A DNA stretch of 64,000 nucleotides, from NCBI RefSeq assembly GCF_900091525.1, contig NZ_FMCU01000002.1, positions 434,001 through 498,000 of the forward strand, written 5' to 3'. Shown piece after piece: positions 1 to 8,891 of this stretch. Source of the stretch: Micromonospora matsumotoense. Its GTDB lineage: Bacteria > Actinomycetota > Actinomycetes > Mycobacteriales > Micromonosporaceae. How positions within the stretch are numbered: position 1 is the first letter of the stretch; every line of letters begins with the position of its first letter. Position numbers and translations under genes: made by a program. Under the pieces are notes generated by a model. The model had not been told where the DNA came from and did not search any database. It saw only the letters and a program-made list of their open reading frames with translations.

Positions 1-1
1 G

Positions 2-1633
2 ACGTACGCCGACGACCTGCACCTGGTCTCCCACCAGACCGGACTGCACCCGGTGCTCCGCCTCGCCCCCGACGCCGGCACCACGGTCGTCGCCACCCCC
101 GCGCTGTTGACCTGGCGCAGCGGCAGGGGCCGGATCGACGCCGCCTACCAGGGGCCGGACACCCTGCGGCTGCGGGGTCGGGGCCTCGGGCTGCGGATCG
201 CCGCCGCCGCCGGCACCCTCACCCCGTTCAGTGGCACCTACCTCTACCGTGACCCGGTCGACGGGTCGACCGTGTTCACCTCCTACGAGACGGGCCGCCG
301 CTACCGGGTCACCGTGCTGTCCGGCGCGCTGTGCGCGGCCCGGGGACTGGAGGCGCTCGGCCCGGCCGACCGCTGGCTGGACCTCCCCGCCGACCAGCCC
401 TGGGAGATCGCGATCGAGGAATACCGCACCGCTCGCCAGCCCTACCCCCGAGCCGGCACCTTCGACCAGCTGTGCCGGGACCGCAGCACCGAGTTCGCCA
501 GGTTCGTCGACGCGGTCGCGCCCTGGCGTGGCGTCGACACCCCCGCCGCCGAACTGGCCGCGTACGTGCTGTGGTCGGCCACCGTCGACCCGGCGGGTTT
601 CGTCACCCGGCCGGCCGTGCTGATGTCCAAGCACTGGATGGACAAGGTGTGGAGCTGGGACCACTGCTTCAACGCGATCGCCCTGGCCGCCGGTGAGCCC
701 GAGCTGGCCTGGCACCAGTTCCAGTTGCCCTTCGACCACCAGGACGACGCCGGTGCCCTGCCGGACTCGATCACCCACTCGGAGGTGCTGCACAACTACG
801 TCAAACCACCCATCCACGGGTGGGCCCTGGGCCAGCTGCGCCGCTGGCTGCCCGCGCCGCCGGACCGGGCGGAGCTGGCCCGGACGTACGACCGGCTGGC
901 CCGGTGGACCCGGTTCTGGCTCGACGCGCGCCGTGCCCCCGGCCACGACCTGCCCCACTACCAGCACGGCAACGACAGCGGCTGGGACAACGCCACCACC
1001 TTCGACGACGACCGGGTCCTGGAGACCGCCGACCTCGCCGCGTTCCTGGTCAGCCAACTGCGCTGCCTGGCCGACCTGGCCACCGAGCTGGGCGAGCCCG
1101 CCGACCGGTGGACCGCCGAGGCCGACCGGGTCCGCGCCGCCCTGCTGCGGGACCTGTGGGACGGCGCACGCTTCACCGCCCGCAGCCCGCACACCGGTCG
1201 ACGACGGGCCAGCCGCAGCCTGCTCGACCTGATGCCCGTCACCCTGGGCGGCGACCTGCCCGCCCCGGTGGCCGAGGTGCTGGCCCGGGGCATCGAGGCC
1301 CACCTGACCACCCACGGGCTGGCCACCGAGCCGCCGGACTCGGCCCACTACCTCGCCGACGGCTACTGGCGTGGCCCGATCTGGGCGCCCTCCACGGTGC
1401 TGGTCGAGGACGGCCTGCGCCGGGCCGGGCACACCGCGATCGCCGACGAGGTCAGTCAGCGGTTCCTCGCCCTGTGCGAGAAGTCCGGGTTCGCGGAGAA
1501 CTTCGATGCCGAGACCGGTGCGGGGCTCCGCGACCGGGCGTACACCTGGACCGCCAGCAGCTATCTCATCCTCGCCGCCGCCCAACAGGCACGCCGGGCC
1601 GCGGCGACGGGTCCGACGCGGGGCGACGCGTGA
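2..1633 (+). CDS. GH63-like (alpha/alpha)6-barrel glucosidase, 5' end outside the window
   Basis: The reading frame is open back to the first base of the window, so the apparent GTG at 53 is probably internal and the gene starts upstream; 543 residues are visible. The C-terminal two thirds carry (alpha/alpha)6-barrel motifs of the GH63/trehalase-like group: a WMDKVWSWDHCFNA block (near 635-675), GNDSGWDN near 967-990, where the family usually has its general acid, and YWRGPIWAPS near 1364-1393 followed by a GFAENFD block holding a likely catalytic base. Relatives hydrolyse alpha-glucosidic bonds in oligosaccharides and are often annotated as amylo-alpha-1,6-glucosidase. No signal peptide can be judged because the N-terminus is missing. 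It converges on the LacI gene. The GH63-like fold is well supported; the substrate is not. Confidence 0.75.
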   Translation, partial: TYADDLHLVSHQTGLHPVLRLAPDAGTTVVATPALLTWRSGRGRIDAAYQGPDTLRLRGRGLGLRIAAAAGTLTPFSGTYLYRDPVDGSTVFTSYETGRRYRVTVLSGALCAARGLEALGPADRWLDLPADQPWEIAIEEYRTARQPYPRAGTFDQLCRDRSTEFARFVDAVAPWRGVDTPAAELAAYVLWSATVDPAGFVTRPAVLMSKHWMDKVWSWDHCFNAIALAAGEPELAWHQFQLPFDHQDDAGALPDSITHSEVLHNYVKPPIHGWALGQLRRWLPAPPDRAELARTYDRLARWTRFWLDARRAPGHDLPHYQHGNDSGWDNATTFDDDRVLETADLAAFLVSQLRCLADLATELGEPADRWTAEADRVRAALLRDLWDGARFTARSPHTGRRRASRSLLDLMPVTLGGDLPAPVAEVLARGIEAHLTTHGLATEPPDSAHYLADGYWRGPIWAPSTVLVEDGLRRAGHTAIADEVSQRFLALCEKSGFAENFDAETGAGLRDRAYTWTASSYLILAAAQQARRAAATGPTRGDA

Positions 1634-1693
1634 TCCCTGCGCCGGGCCCGCCAGGGCGGGGTCCCGGCGCGGCGGCGTCCGGCACCCGGGGTG

Positions 1694-1726
1694 CCGGCCG
1701 TTCCGGCCCGCGACCGGGACGGCCGG
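1694..1726. terminator. bidirectional terminator-like hairpin
   Basis: A 13-bp stem (left arm 1694-1706, right arm 1714-1726, one G-U type pair) lies between the convergent stops at 1633 and 1750. A smaller 8-bp hairpin occupies 1679-1697. There is no T-tract, as is usual for actinomycete terminators. Confidence 0.55.
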
Positions 1727-1749
1727 CCCTGCGGGAGGTCGGGACCGGG

Positions 1750-2763
1750 TCAGCGGGCCCGGACCGGGCCGGTGCTGGAACGCAGCGAGATGGGCGGCGC
1801 ATAGAGCCGGTGCCGGGGTGGGCCGCCGGGCGTGGCGATCAGCTCCAACAGCAGCGACACCGCCTCGGCGCCCATCTGGCGCATCGGCACGTCCGCGGCG
1901 GTCAGCGGTGGCCGGAAATCCTCCGCCCAGTGCTGGGCGGCCACCCCGGTGACGGAGAAGTCGCCCGGCACCGACAGGCCGGCGGCGTGCAACGCGCGCT
2001 GCATGCCGGGCAGCGCCGCCTCGTTGATGGTGGCCACCGCCGTGACCTCCGGATGCGTCGTCAGCAACTGTTCCACGCACACTTCGCCGGAGGTCGTGTC
2101 GTCGCCGCAGCAGACGTCGACGCCGGTCAGGCCCCGCTCGGCGACGGCCGCCCGGAAGCCGGTCAGGGCGCGGTGGCTCGGGCCGTAACCCGCGGCGACC
2201 AACTCGGCGGACCGGTTCACCAGGGCCACCTGCCGGTGCCCCAGGTCGGCCAGGTGGTGCACGCAGCGGGAGATCAACGTGGCGTAGTCGATGTCGATCC
2301 AGCTCATCCCGTGCGGCTCGGCCGTCCGCCCGATCGTCACGAACGGCACCCCCGCCGTCGCCAGCCGGGTCACCCGGTCGTCGGTCAGCCGGATCTCCAT
2401 CAGCACCACCCCGTCGACCCGCCGCCCGGTGACGATGCGCTCGAACGACCGGTCGTGGTCGCCGCCGGAGGGGGACAGCAGCACGTCCAGATCGTGCCGG
2501 GCGGCCGCCTCGACGACGCTGGCGACGAAGCCCAACTGCATGTCGGTCAGGCGCTGGTTGGCCGGGGGGATCACCAGACCGAGGGTGCGGGTGCGCCCCT
2601 CCTTCAACGCGCGGGCGCTGGCGTTCGGCCGGTAGCCCAGCTCGTCGATGACCGCCTGGATCCGCTGCCGGGTCGTCGTCGACACGGTCCGCTTCCCGCT
2701 CAACACGTAGGACACGGTGCTGCGGGACACCCCGGCCCGCCGGGCGATCTCCCCGATGTTCAT
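1750..2763 (-). CDS. LacI-family transcriptional repressor
   Basis: A 337-residue LacI/GalR regulator. The N-terminus MNIGEIARRAGVSRSTVSYV is the canonical helix-turn-helix plus hinge start; the effector-binding half follows (LGLVIPPANQR near residue 60, a late SVTGVAAQHWAEDFRPPLT block). An in-frame extension runs to 2934 but adds 57 residues ahead of the DNA-binding domain, so ATG at 2763 (preceded by GAGGG) is preferred. It sits between the glucosidase and the GH54 arabinofuranosidase, with its promoter facing the latter, so control of one or both sugar genes is likely by position. The inducer cannot be read from sequence. Confidence 0.9.
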   Translation of the reverse strand: MNIGEIARRAGVSRSTVSYVLSGKRTVSTTTRQRIQAVIDELGYRPNASARALKEGRTRTLGLVIPPANQRLTDMQLGFVASVVEAAARHDLDVLLSPSGGDHDRSFERIVTGRRVDGVVLMEIRLTDDRVTRLATAGVPFVTIGRTAEPHGMSWIDIDYATLISRCVHHLADLGHRQVALVNRSAELVAAGYGPSHRALTGFRAAVAERGLTGVDVCCGDDTTSGEVCVEQLLTTHPEVTAVATINEAALPGMQRALHAAGLSVPGDFSVTGVAAQHWAEDFRPPLTAADVPMRQMGAEAVSLLLELIATPGGPPRHRLYAPPISLRSSTGPVRAR

Positions 2764-2931
2764 GCCCGCCCTCAAGCCGAGTTCCGGTATCGACACGGGA
2801 ATGCGCCATGTCTCCCGCTGGAGCATAACGGTCCCCGGCACCCGGTTCAGGAACGGCTCCGCAACCGTCGTCGACGACCACCGGTGTTCGACGGTCCCGA
2901 CCGGTGCCGTGGAAAGGCCCCGGTGATGGCG

Positions 2932-2979
2932 CATTTAATAGATCGACCTTAATGTAAAAGGTGTGACGTGTGACGTCAC
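2932..2979. promoter_or_regulatory. candidate operators between lacI-type gene and GH54 gene
   Basis: The divergent intergenic region holds an imperfect inverted repeat (CATTTAA at 2932-2938 facing TTAATG at 2949-2954) and a perfect 10-bp palindrome GTGACGTCAC at 2970-2979. Both lie about 100-145 bp upstream of the arabinofuranosidase start and are plausible LacI-family binding sites; assignment to the neighbouring regulator is inference. Confidence 0.35.
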
Positions 2980-3076
2980 GGGGGCACCTGGTCGCCACCA
3001 CCGTCCGGGGCGTCCGGACGGGACGACTCCGCAGGGCCGGGTGCCACCCACCATCACCGTGCCGGAGAGGGAACTG

Positions 3077-4546
3077 ATGATCGTGAAGAGAAGGTTGGGC
3101 CGCCTGTTGGCGGCGGTGGGGGCCTCGTTGGTCCTTACCGTCGGTGCCGGCGGTTACGTGGTGTCGGGCGCGCCGCAGGCGCGGGCGGCCGGCACCGGTC
3201 CGTGTGACATCTACGCCTCGGGTGGTACGCCGTGTGTGGCGGCGCACAGCACCACCCGGGCCTTGTACGGGGCGTACAACGGTCCGCTATACCAGGTGCG
3301 CCGGGCGTCGGACAACACCACCCGGGATGTGGGGGTGTTGAGTGCCGGTGGTGTGGTCAACGCGGCGACGCAGGATTCGTTCTGCGCCAACACGAGCTGC
3401 CTGATCACCATTCTCTACGACCAGTCCGGCCGCAACAACCGCCTTACCCAGGCGCCCGGCGGCTACTGGCCGGGCCCCGCGCCGGGCGGCTGGGACAACC
3501 TGGCCGATGCGAAGGCGGCCCCGATCACGGTCGGCGGCCAGAAGGCGTACGGCGTCTACATCTCACCCGGCACCGGCTACCGCAACAACAACACCAACGG
3601 CGTCGCCACCGGCGACCAGCCCGAGGGCATCTACGCCGTCGTCGACGGCACCCACTACAACCAGTGGTGCTGCTTCGACTACGGCAACGCACAGACCGAC
3701 GGCTTGGCCGACGCGCCGGCCATCATGGAGACGGTCTACTTCGGCGCCAACAAGCAGTGGGGCTACGGTGCCGGCGCCGGCCCCTGGGTGATGGCCGACC
3801 TGGAATGGGGGCTGTTCTCCGGGGTGAATGCGGGATACAACAACATCGCCCCCATCAACCACCGCTTCGTGACCGCGATGGTCAAGGGCGAGCCGAACCA
3901 CTGGGCGATCCGGGGCGCGAGCGCCCAGTCGGGTGGTCTGACGACCTACTTCGACGGGCGGCGGCCCAACGGTTACCACCCGATGAAGAAGGAGGGGGCG
4001 ATCCTGCTCGGCATCGGCGGCGACAACAGCGTCTCCGGCCGCGGCACCTTCTTCGAGGGCGTGCTGACCTCGGGTTACCCGTCGGCGGCCACCGAGGACG
4101 CGGTACAGGCCAACATCGCGGCTGCCGGGTACGCGCCGGTTGGTGGCGGCAATCCGCAGCAGGGTGTGCAGGTGGTGGGTGGTCAGTCCGGTCGGTGTGT
4201 CGACGTGCCGAACGGCAGCACCACCAACGGCACCCAGGTGCAGCTCTGGGATTGCACGGGTGGCACCGCGCAGCGTTTCACCTACACGGCGGGCAAGCAG
4301 CTGCAGGTGTTGGGTAAGTGTCTCGATGCGAGTGGGCAGGGCAGCAGCAACGGCACCAAGGTGATCATCTGGGACTGTAACGGCGGGGCGAACCAGCAGT
4401 GGAACGTCAATGCCAATGGGACCGTCGCCGGCGTGCAATCAGGGTTGTGCCTGGACGCCAACGCCGGGGCCACGGCCAACGGCACCAAGCTGATCCTCTG
4501 GTCCTGCAACGGGCAACAGAACCAGCAATGGAACCTGCGTAGCTGA
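3077..4546 (+). CDS. secreted GH54 alpha-L-arabinofuranosidase with C-terminal ricin-type (CBM13) domain
   Basis: A 489-residue protein that releases arabinose from arabinan or arabinoxylan side chains. ATG 3077 follows GGAGAGGGA; the 38-codon extension upstream is discarded. A signal peptide ends near AQARAAG (about residue 37). The catalytic domain is the ArfB (GH54) type: MADLEWGLFSG contains the position of the family nucleophile Glu, and GIGGDNS that of the acid/base Asp. Cys-rich segments such as NQWCCFDYG are also family marks. Fungal GH54 enzymes carry a C-terminal CBM42 arabinose-binding domain, whereas here the C-terminus (from about residue 357) is a beta-trefoil lectin with three QxW-type repeats (GGQSGRCVDV, GKCLDAS, GLCLDAN blocks ending in QQW). 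It lies divergent from the LacI gene and is followed by a strong hairpin. Confidence 0.9.
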   Translation: MIVKRRLGRLLAAVGASLVLTVGAGGYVVSGAPQARAAGTGPCDIYASGGTPCVAAHSTTRALYGAYNGPLYQVRRASDNTTRDVGVLSAGGVVNAATQDSFCANTSCLITILYDQSGRNNRLTQAPGGYWPGPAPGGWDNLADAKAAPITVGGQKAYGVYISPGTGYRNNNTNGVATGDQPEGIYAVVDGTHYNQWCCFDYGNAQTDGLADAPAIMETVYFGANKQWGYGAGAGPWVMADLEWGLFSGVNAGYNNIAPINHRFVTAMVKGEPNHWAIRGASAQSGGLTTYFDGRRPNGYHPMKKEGAILLGIGGDNSVSGRGTFFEGVLTSGYPSAATEDAVQANIAAAGYAPVGGGNPQQGVQVVGGQSGRCVDVPNGSTTNGTQVQLWDCTGGTAQRFTYTAGKQLQVLGKCLDASGQGSSNGTKVIIWDCNGGANQQWNVNANGTVAGVQSGLCLDANAGATANGTKLILWSCNGQQNQQWNLRS

Positions 4547-4559
4547 CCACTGCGCCGAC

Positions 4560-4606
4560 CCCGGTCGGCCGGGCCTCCCCACCACGGGGAGGCCCGGCCG
4601 ACCGGG
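4560..4606 (+). terminator. strong terminator hairpin after the arabinofuranosidase
   Basis: A perfect 21-bp stem (4560-4580 with 4586-4606) with a 5-nt loop starts 13 nt after the GH54 stop codon. It is extremely GC rich and lacks a T-tract. Confidence 0.8.
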
Positions 4607-4755
4607 CCCACCCGCCGGATGACCGCTCCGCGCCGCCGTCGCTTCTTGCCTGCCGTTCCGCATGGTCACCCTCGCCAGGTGTCGCTGTACTCGTGGTAGC
4701 CGGATGGCGTCGGCCCGCACGGGAAGGGCCGCACCGACGACAGGAGGAGCGAAGG

Positions 4756-5283
4756 GTGACAGTCAGGATGGGTGGCACGAACTGGCGGGGAGTCCTCGCC
4801 CGACTGGCCGCGACGATGATGCTGGTGGCCGGGGCCGCGGTGTGGACCGCCTCCCCGGCGGCGGCGGCCTACACGTTCACCGGGCAGTTCCAGAACTTTG
4901 CGACCGGCATGTGCCTGGACAGCAACAGCGCCGGGTCCATCTACACACTGCCGTGCCAGGCCGGCAACAGTTGGCAGATGTGGACCGTCTCGTACGCCGA
5001 CAAGGCCCCGTCCGGATACGACCGGGTGACCATCCGCAACCGGCAGTCGGGCCTGTGCCTCGACATGTGGGAGTTCGGCGGCCCACAGCAGCACGCCAAC
5101 CCGTGCAACGGCGGCCTGCGGCAGCTGATCGAGGGCTACGGTTCGAACTGGAACCAGGTGTCGCTGCGGCTCAACTTCTTCGACACCCGCTACATCTGCG
5201 TCGACACCCACGGCAGCGGGGACGCATACGCCCGGGCGTGCAACTACGGCAGTTTCCAGACGTGGCGGCTGAACGGTCGGTGA
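4756..5283 (+). CDS. small secreted ricin-fold (beta-trefoil) lectin-like protein
   Basis: A 175-residue protein. GTG 4756 is preferred over an in-frame start at 4693 because a GGAGG lies 7 nt before it. A signal peptide ends at ASPAAAAY (about residue 34). The mature part is a single RICIN-like trefoil with repeat elements GMCLDSNSAG, GLCLDMWEFG and YICVDTHGSG and terminal SFQTWRLNGR. There is no catalytic domain, so it is a stand-alone secreted carbohydrate-binding protein or a small inhibitor/adhesin of that fold. It follows the GH54 enzyme, which has the same fold as its binding module, but the strong hairpin between them suggests separate transcription. Confidence 0.8.
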   Translation: MTVRMGGTNWRGVLARLAATMMLVAGAAVWTASPAAAAYTFTGQFQNFATGMCLDSNSAGSIYTLPCQAGNSWQMWTVSYADKAPSGYDRVTIRNRQSGLCLDMWEFGGPQQHANPCNGGLRQLIEGYGSNWNQVSLRLNFFDTRYICVDTHGSGDAYARACNYGSFQTWRLNGR

Positions 5284-5336
5284 TCCGACCATGCGCTACG
5301 TCACTCGTCGATGCCTGGAATCTCGGGCGGTGATCT

Positions 5337-7598
5337 GTGAGGGTGTGCTCGGTGAAGCCGATACCGAGCGCACCCGAACGGCCGACGCTGGGTGCCGTCC
5401 TGCGCGGTCGCCGCGTGGCGGCGGGCCTGTCGATCGAGGGGCTCGCCGAGCGCTGCGGGGTCAGTGCCCGGGCGATCAGCGACATCGAACGCGACCGGGT
5501 CCGCCGGCCGCAACGGCGTACCCTGACCGTCCTGCTCGACGTGCTCGACGTGCCGGACGACGAGCGTCGTCGCCTGGTCGAGACCACCTCCGTGCGGCCG
5601 GCCGGCGGGGGACTGCCCGATCCGCCGCGTTACTTCAGCGGCCGGGCGGCGGAGCTGCGGACCCTGGGCGACATCGCCCGTCGCCCGTCGGGTGACCGGC
5701 AGCAGGCCACCGTGCTCGTCGTCACCGGGCCGGCCGGGGTGGGCAAGACCAGCCTCGCCCTGCGGGCCTCGGCGGATCTGGCCACGGAGTTCCCCGACGG
5801 TCGGTTCTTCGTCGACCTGCGGGGCATGGACGACGTTCCCACCACACCCGGCGAGGCGCTGCACCGGCTGCTGCGCGCCCTCGGTGTGCCGGAACCGCGG
5901 ATTCCCGCCGGGCTCGACGAGCGGTCCACGGCGTACCGGTCGGTGCTCTGCCAGCGCCGGGCCCTGGTGGTGTGGGACAACGCCGCCGACGAGGCCCAGG
6001 CGAGGCCGCTGCTGCCCGGGGCCGGGCCGGGTCTCGTGCTGTTCACCAGCCGGCGGCGGCTCAGCGGTCTCGACACCGCACAGTGGCTGTCCCTGGAGCC
6101 GTTGCCGGCCGAGGACTCCACCGCGATGCTGCGGGCCATCGCCCGGCCCGTCGCCGCCGACCCGACCGAGCTGCACGAGCTGGCCCGGCACTGCGGTCAC
6201 ATGCCCCTGGCGCTGCGCGTCACCGGGCAACGACTGTCGGACGAGCCGGGGCTGTCCGTCGCGGAGCTCAACCGACGGTTCACCGGCGAGCAGGCCCGCC
6301 TGCGGGTCATCGACGCCGGCACCGCCGGCATCCACACCGCGCTCAGCCTGTCCTACCGGCGGCTGGGGGCCGACCTGCGACGGACCTTCCGTCGGCTGTC
6401 CCTGATGCCCGGTCCGGACTTCGGCCCGGACCCGGTCGCCGTGGTCACCCAGGTCTCCGACGAGGAGGCCGAACAACGGCTGGAAGCCCTGGTCGAGAGC
6501 GGTCTGGTGGCCGCCGTTCCCGCAGACCGGTACGGGCTGCACGACCTGGTACGCGACTTCGCCGTCGACCGGATGACCGCCGAGGAACCGGACTCGGTGG
6601 GCCCGTCGCGGACGTGCTCGCTGCACTGGTGGTTGGCGCGGACCGCGGCCGCCGGGCGGCACTTCGAACCGAACGGGCCGACGTCGCTGACGGAGTTCCC
6701 CGATCGCGCGGCGGCGACCGCATGGCTCGACGCCGAGCGGGGCAACTGGTTCGCCGCGCTGCGGTCGGCCGCCGCCGAGGGCCTGCACGCCCCGGTGGTC
6801 GACACCGTCGACGCGCTGCACTGGTTTTCCGACAGCCGGGTCCATCTCGACCTCTGGGCCGAGGTCTTCCGGTTGTCCGCCGAGTCTGCCGCCCGACTGG
6901 GCGACCCGCGTACCGAGGCGGTCCATCTCAACTATCTGGCCTGGGCGCAGGCGATCTGCCAGCGGGAGTTCGCCGGCAGCGTGGCCACCGCCGGCCGGGC
7001 GCTGGACCGGGCGGTCAGCGCGGACGACCCGGCCCAGCAGGGCTGGGCGCTGCTCTATGCCGCCAGCGGCCACGCCGGTTTGGGCGAGCACGCGGCGGCG
7101 CTGCGGCAACGGCAACGGGCCTGGGTGATGCTGCGTCGCTCGACCGACCGCGAGGGCCTGCCGCAGGCGATGGCGTCGCTCGGCTCCTCGCTCCTGGCGC
7201 TCGGTAGGCCGGCCGAGGCGCTGCGGGTGCACCAGCGGACGCAACGGTTGCTCCGGGATCCGCGCTATCCCATCGCGGCCTTCGCCCGGGCCGCCACCGA
7301 CGCGCTGAACTGCCGGCGCATCGGCGACGATCTCGCCGCCCTCGGCCGGTGGCCGGAGTGCGTCACCGCCCGGCGGGAGGCGGTCGCGCGTCTGCGCGCG
7401 ACCGCCTTGCCGGCGATCGAGGCCCTGGCGTCGGTGGAGCTGGTGGAGGCGTTGCGGCGCACGGGGGAGACCCGGGAGGCCCCGGCGCACCTGGTACGGG
7501 CGATCGCGCTGGCCGAGGAGTGCGACGATCCGGACCTGGCCGGTCGGGCCGCGACGCTGCTGGCCGAGCTCTCCCGCGACGGCCTCACCCCCGGGTGA
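5337..7598 (+). CDS. HTH-NB-ARC-TPR transcriptional regulator (AfsR-like without the SARP domain)
   Basis: A 753-residue STAND-type regulator. Residues about 15-75 form an XRE-like helix-turn-helix (LRGRRVAAGLSIEGLAERCG). An NB-ARC ATPase follows, with Walker A GPAGVGKTSLAL, a Walker B-like ALVVWDN, and the GHMPLALRVTGQRL motif of AfsR-type proteins. The last 300 residues are Ala/Leu-rich helical repeats of TPR type. Closely spaced GTG codons at 5337, 5343 and 5352 are all possible starts; the farthest is given. Such proteins usually act as ATP-switched regulators of secondary metabolism or secreted functions. It ends 3 bp from the stop of a related, oppositely oriented gene. Confidence 0.85.
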   Translation: MRVCSVKPIPSAPERPTLGAVLRGRRVAAGLSIEGLAERCGVSARAISDIERDRVRRPQRRTLTVLLDVLDVPDDERRRLVETTSVRPAGGGLPDPPRYFSGRAAELRTLGDIARRPSGDRQQATVLVVTGPAGVGKTSLALRASADLATEFPDGRFFVDLRGMDDVPTTPGEALHRLLRALGVPEPRIPAGLDERSTAYRSVLCQRRALVVWDNAADEAQARPLLPGAGPGLVLFTSRRRLSGLDTAQWLSLEPLPAEDSTAMLRAIARPVAADPTELHELARHCGHMPLALRVTGQRLSDEPGLSVAELNRRFTGEQARLRVIDAGTAGIHTALSLSYRRLGADLRRTFRRLSLMPGPDFGPDPVAVVTQVSDEEAEQRLEALVESGLVAAVPADRYGLHDLVRDFAVDRMTAEEPDSVGPSRTCSLHWWLARTAAAGRHFEPNGPTSLTEFPDRAAATAWLDAERGNWFAALRSAAAEGLHAPVVDTVDALHWFSDSRVHLDLWAEVFRLSAESAARLGDPRTEAVHLNYLAWAQAICQREFAGSVATAGRALDRAVSADDPAQQGWALLYAASGHAGLGEHAAALRQRQRAWVMLRRSTDREGLPQAMASLGSSLLALGRPAEALRVHQRTQRLLRDPRYPIAAFARAATDALNCRRIGDDLAALGRWPECVTARREAVARLRATALPAIEALASVELVEALRRTGETREAPAHLVRAIALAEECDDPDLAGRAATLLAELSRDGLTPG

Positions 7599-7601
7599 GG
7601 A

Positions 7602-8729
7602 TCAGGTGCCGGGCGCGACGCGGGCGAAGGCGCGTACCAGCGGGTGCGGCTCGTAGCGGTGCTCCCGGCCGGCGGTGACCCAGCCCCGCTCGGCCAGATC
7701 GAGGAAACCCGCCTCGGCGGGGACGGGGCCGGCCGGCCGGGTCAGCAGCCGGACGGCGCGGCGGGCCCGGGCCGGCAGCCCGGCATAGGTCCGCTCGAAC
7801 GCGTCGCGCACCGACAGGTCGCCGGCGACCAGCGCGTCCAGGACCCGCTCCGGCCTGCCCAACCGGTCGATCAGCCACTGGGCGCTCCACTGCGGCCGGG
7901 TCAGCAGCCGGTTCGCGGTCACCCGCAGCGCCAGCGGCAGCCCGCCGCAGCCGGCGGCCAGCGCGGCGACCGCGGGGGCGGGCGCGGTGCCGTCCACCAT
8001 CGCGGTGAGGGCGGCCCGCGCGTCGGCCGCCGGCAGCGGTGGCACCAGCCGTCGATCGGTCGCCGGAAGACCCGTCAGCGGATGCCGGCCGGTGATCAGG
8101 GTGACGCCGAGGGCGTCGGGCGGCAGCAGCGGCCCGACCTGCCGGTCGTCGCGGACGTCGTCCAGCAGGACCAGGATCCGTCGGTGGCGTAGCAGGTCGC
8201 GGTACGCCCCGATGGCCACCGGGTCGGGGCCGTGCGACGCCGGGTCGGACGGTGGCAGCAACCGTCGCGCGATCGTGGCGGCGGTGGCGTCCGCGACCGG
8301 GCCGGGGAACCGCACCCCGTCGGGGAACCGCTCGGCCAGCACCGTGGCGGCCTGCACCGCCAACGCCGTCTTACCCGCCCCGGGCAGGCCGATCAGCTGT
8401 ACCGCGGGGCGGCGTCGCAGCTGCCGGGTCAGCCAGGCGATCTCGTCGTGGCGGCCGGTGAAGTGTGCGGTCACCCCGGGCAGCCCGGTGACCCCGGCGA
8501 CCTGTTCGCCGGCCGCGTGCAGTTGGCCGGCGTCGCGCACGTCCAGTCCCAGTGCCGCGCCCAGGGCGCGCAGGGTGCCGTGGTGCGGGCGGTGGATCCG
8601 GTGCCGTTCGATCCCGCCGATGGTCCGGGGGCTCACCCCGGAGCGGACGGCGAGTTCCTCGATGGTCAACCCGGCCACGATCCGCAGTGACCGTAACCGG
8701 TGGAGCTGTTCCTGCGTGTTGTCCCGCAC
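7602..8729 (-). CDS. HTH-NB-ARC regulator lacking the TPR region
   Basis: A 375-residue protein with the same architecture as its convergent neighbour but truncated. It has an N-terminal XRE-like HTH (LRIVAGLTIEELAVRSGVSP), then NB-ARC with Walker A GLPGAGKTALAV, Walker B RRILVLLDDV, and GGLPLALRVTANRL. It stops after a winged-helix-like segment (EPHPLVRAFARV) with no TPR tail. The HTH linker IERHRIHRPHHGTLRAL parallels IERDRVRRPQRRTLTVL in the neighbour, so the two are likely ancient paralogues. The short form could be a natural size variant or could have lost its sensor domain. No target can be inferred from sequence. Confidence 0.8.
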   Translation of the reverse strand: MRDNTQEQLHRLRSLRIVAGLTIEELAVRSGVSPRTIGGIERHRIHRPHHGTLRALGAALGLDVRDAGQLHAAGEQVAGVTGLPGVTAHFTGRHDEIAWLTRQLRRRPAVQLIGLPGAGKTALAVQAATVLAERFPDGVRFPGPVADATAATIARRLLPPSDPASHGPDPVAIGAYRDLLRHRRILVLLDDVRDDRQVGPLLPPDALGVTLITGRHPLTGLPATDRRLVPPLPAADARAALTAMVDGTAPAPAVAALAAGCGGLPLALRVTANRLLTRPQWSAQWLIDRLGRPERVLDALVAGDLSVRDAFERTYAGLPARARRAVRLLTRPAGPVPAEAGFLDLAERGWVTAGREHRYEPHPLVRAFARVAPGT

Positions 8730-8844
8730 CCCGTACCCCCGCCAGGACGACTGCTGTCCGGCCCAGTAGACGGCACCGGGGCGCCACCTGGAGTGACGAC
8801 CTCGTCACACCGGCGCCTGGGCAGCCGGTACGCGGGGGTGGCAT

Positions 8845-8886
8845 CCGGCCGCCGTCCCGGTCTGCGGGAGCCGGGACGGCGGCCGG
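8845..8886 (-). terminator. terminator hairpin after the GH43 gene
   Basis: A perfect 16-bp stem (8845-8860 with 8871-8886, 10-nt loop) lies just past the GH43 stop codon at 8892 in the direction of transcription. Confidence 0.75.
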
Positions 8887-8891
8887 GTCGG

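Noticed and set aside
2970..2979. GTGACGTCAC as a definite LacI operator
   Set aside because: Ten-base palindromes with this composition occur by chance in GC-rich DNA, so it is listed only as a candidate.
5301..7490. A 729-codon minus-strand frame opposite the NB-ARC gene
   Set aside because: Composition is repetitive Arg/Gly/Pro and it mirrors a gene with intact Walker motifs.
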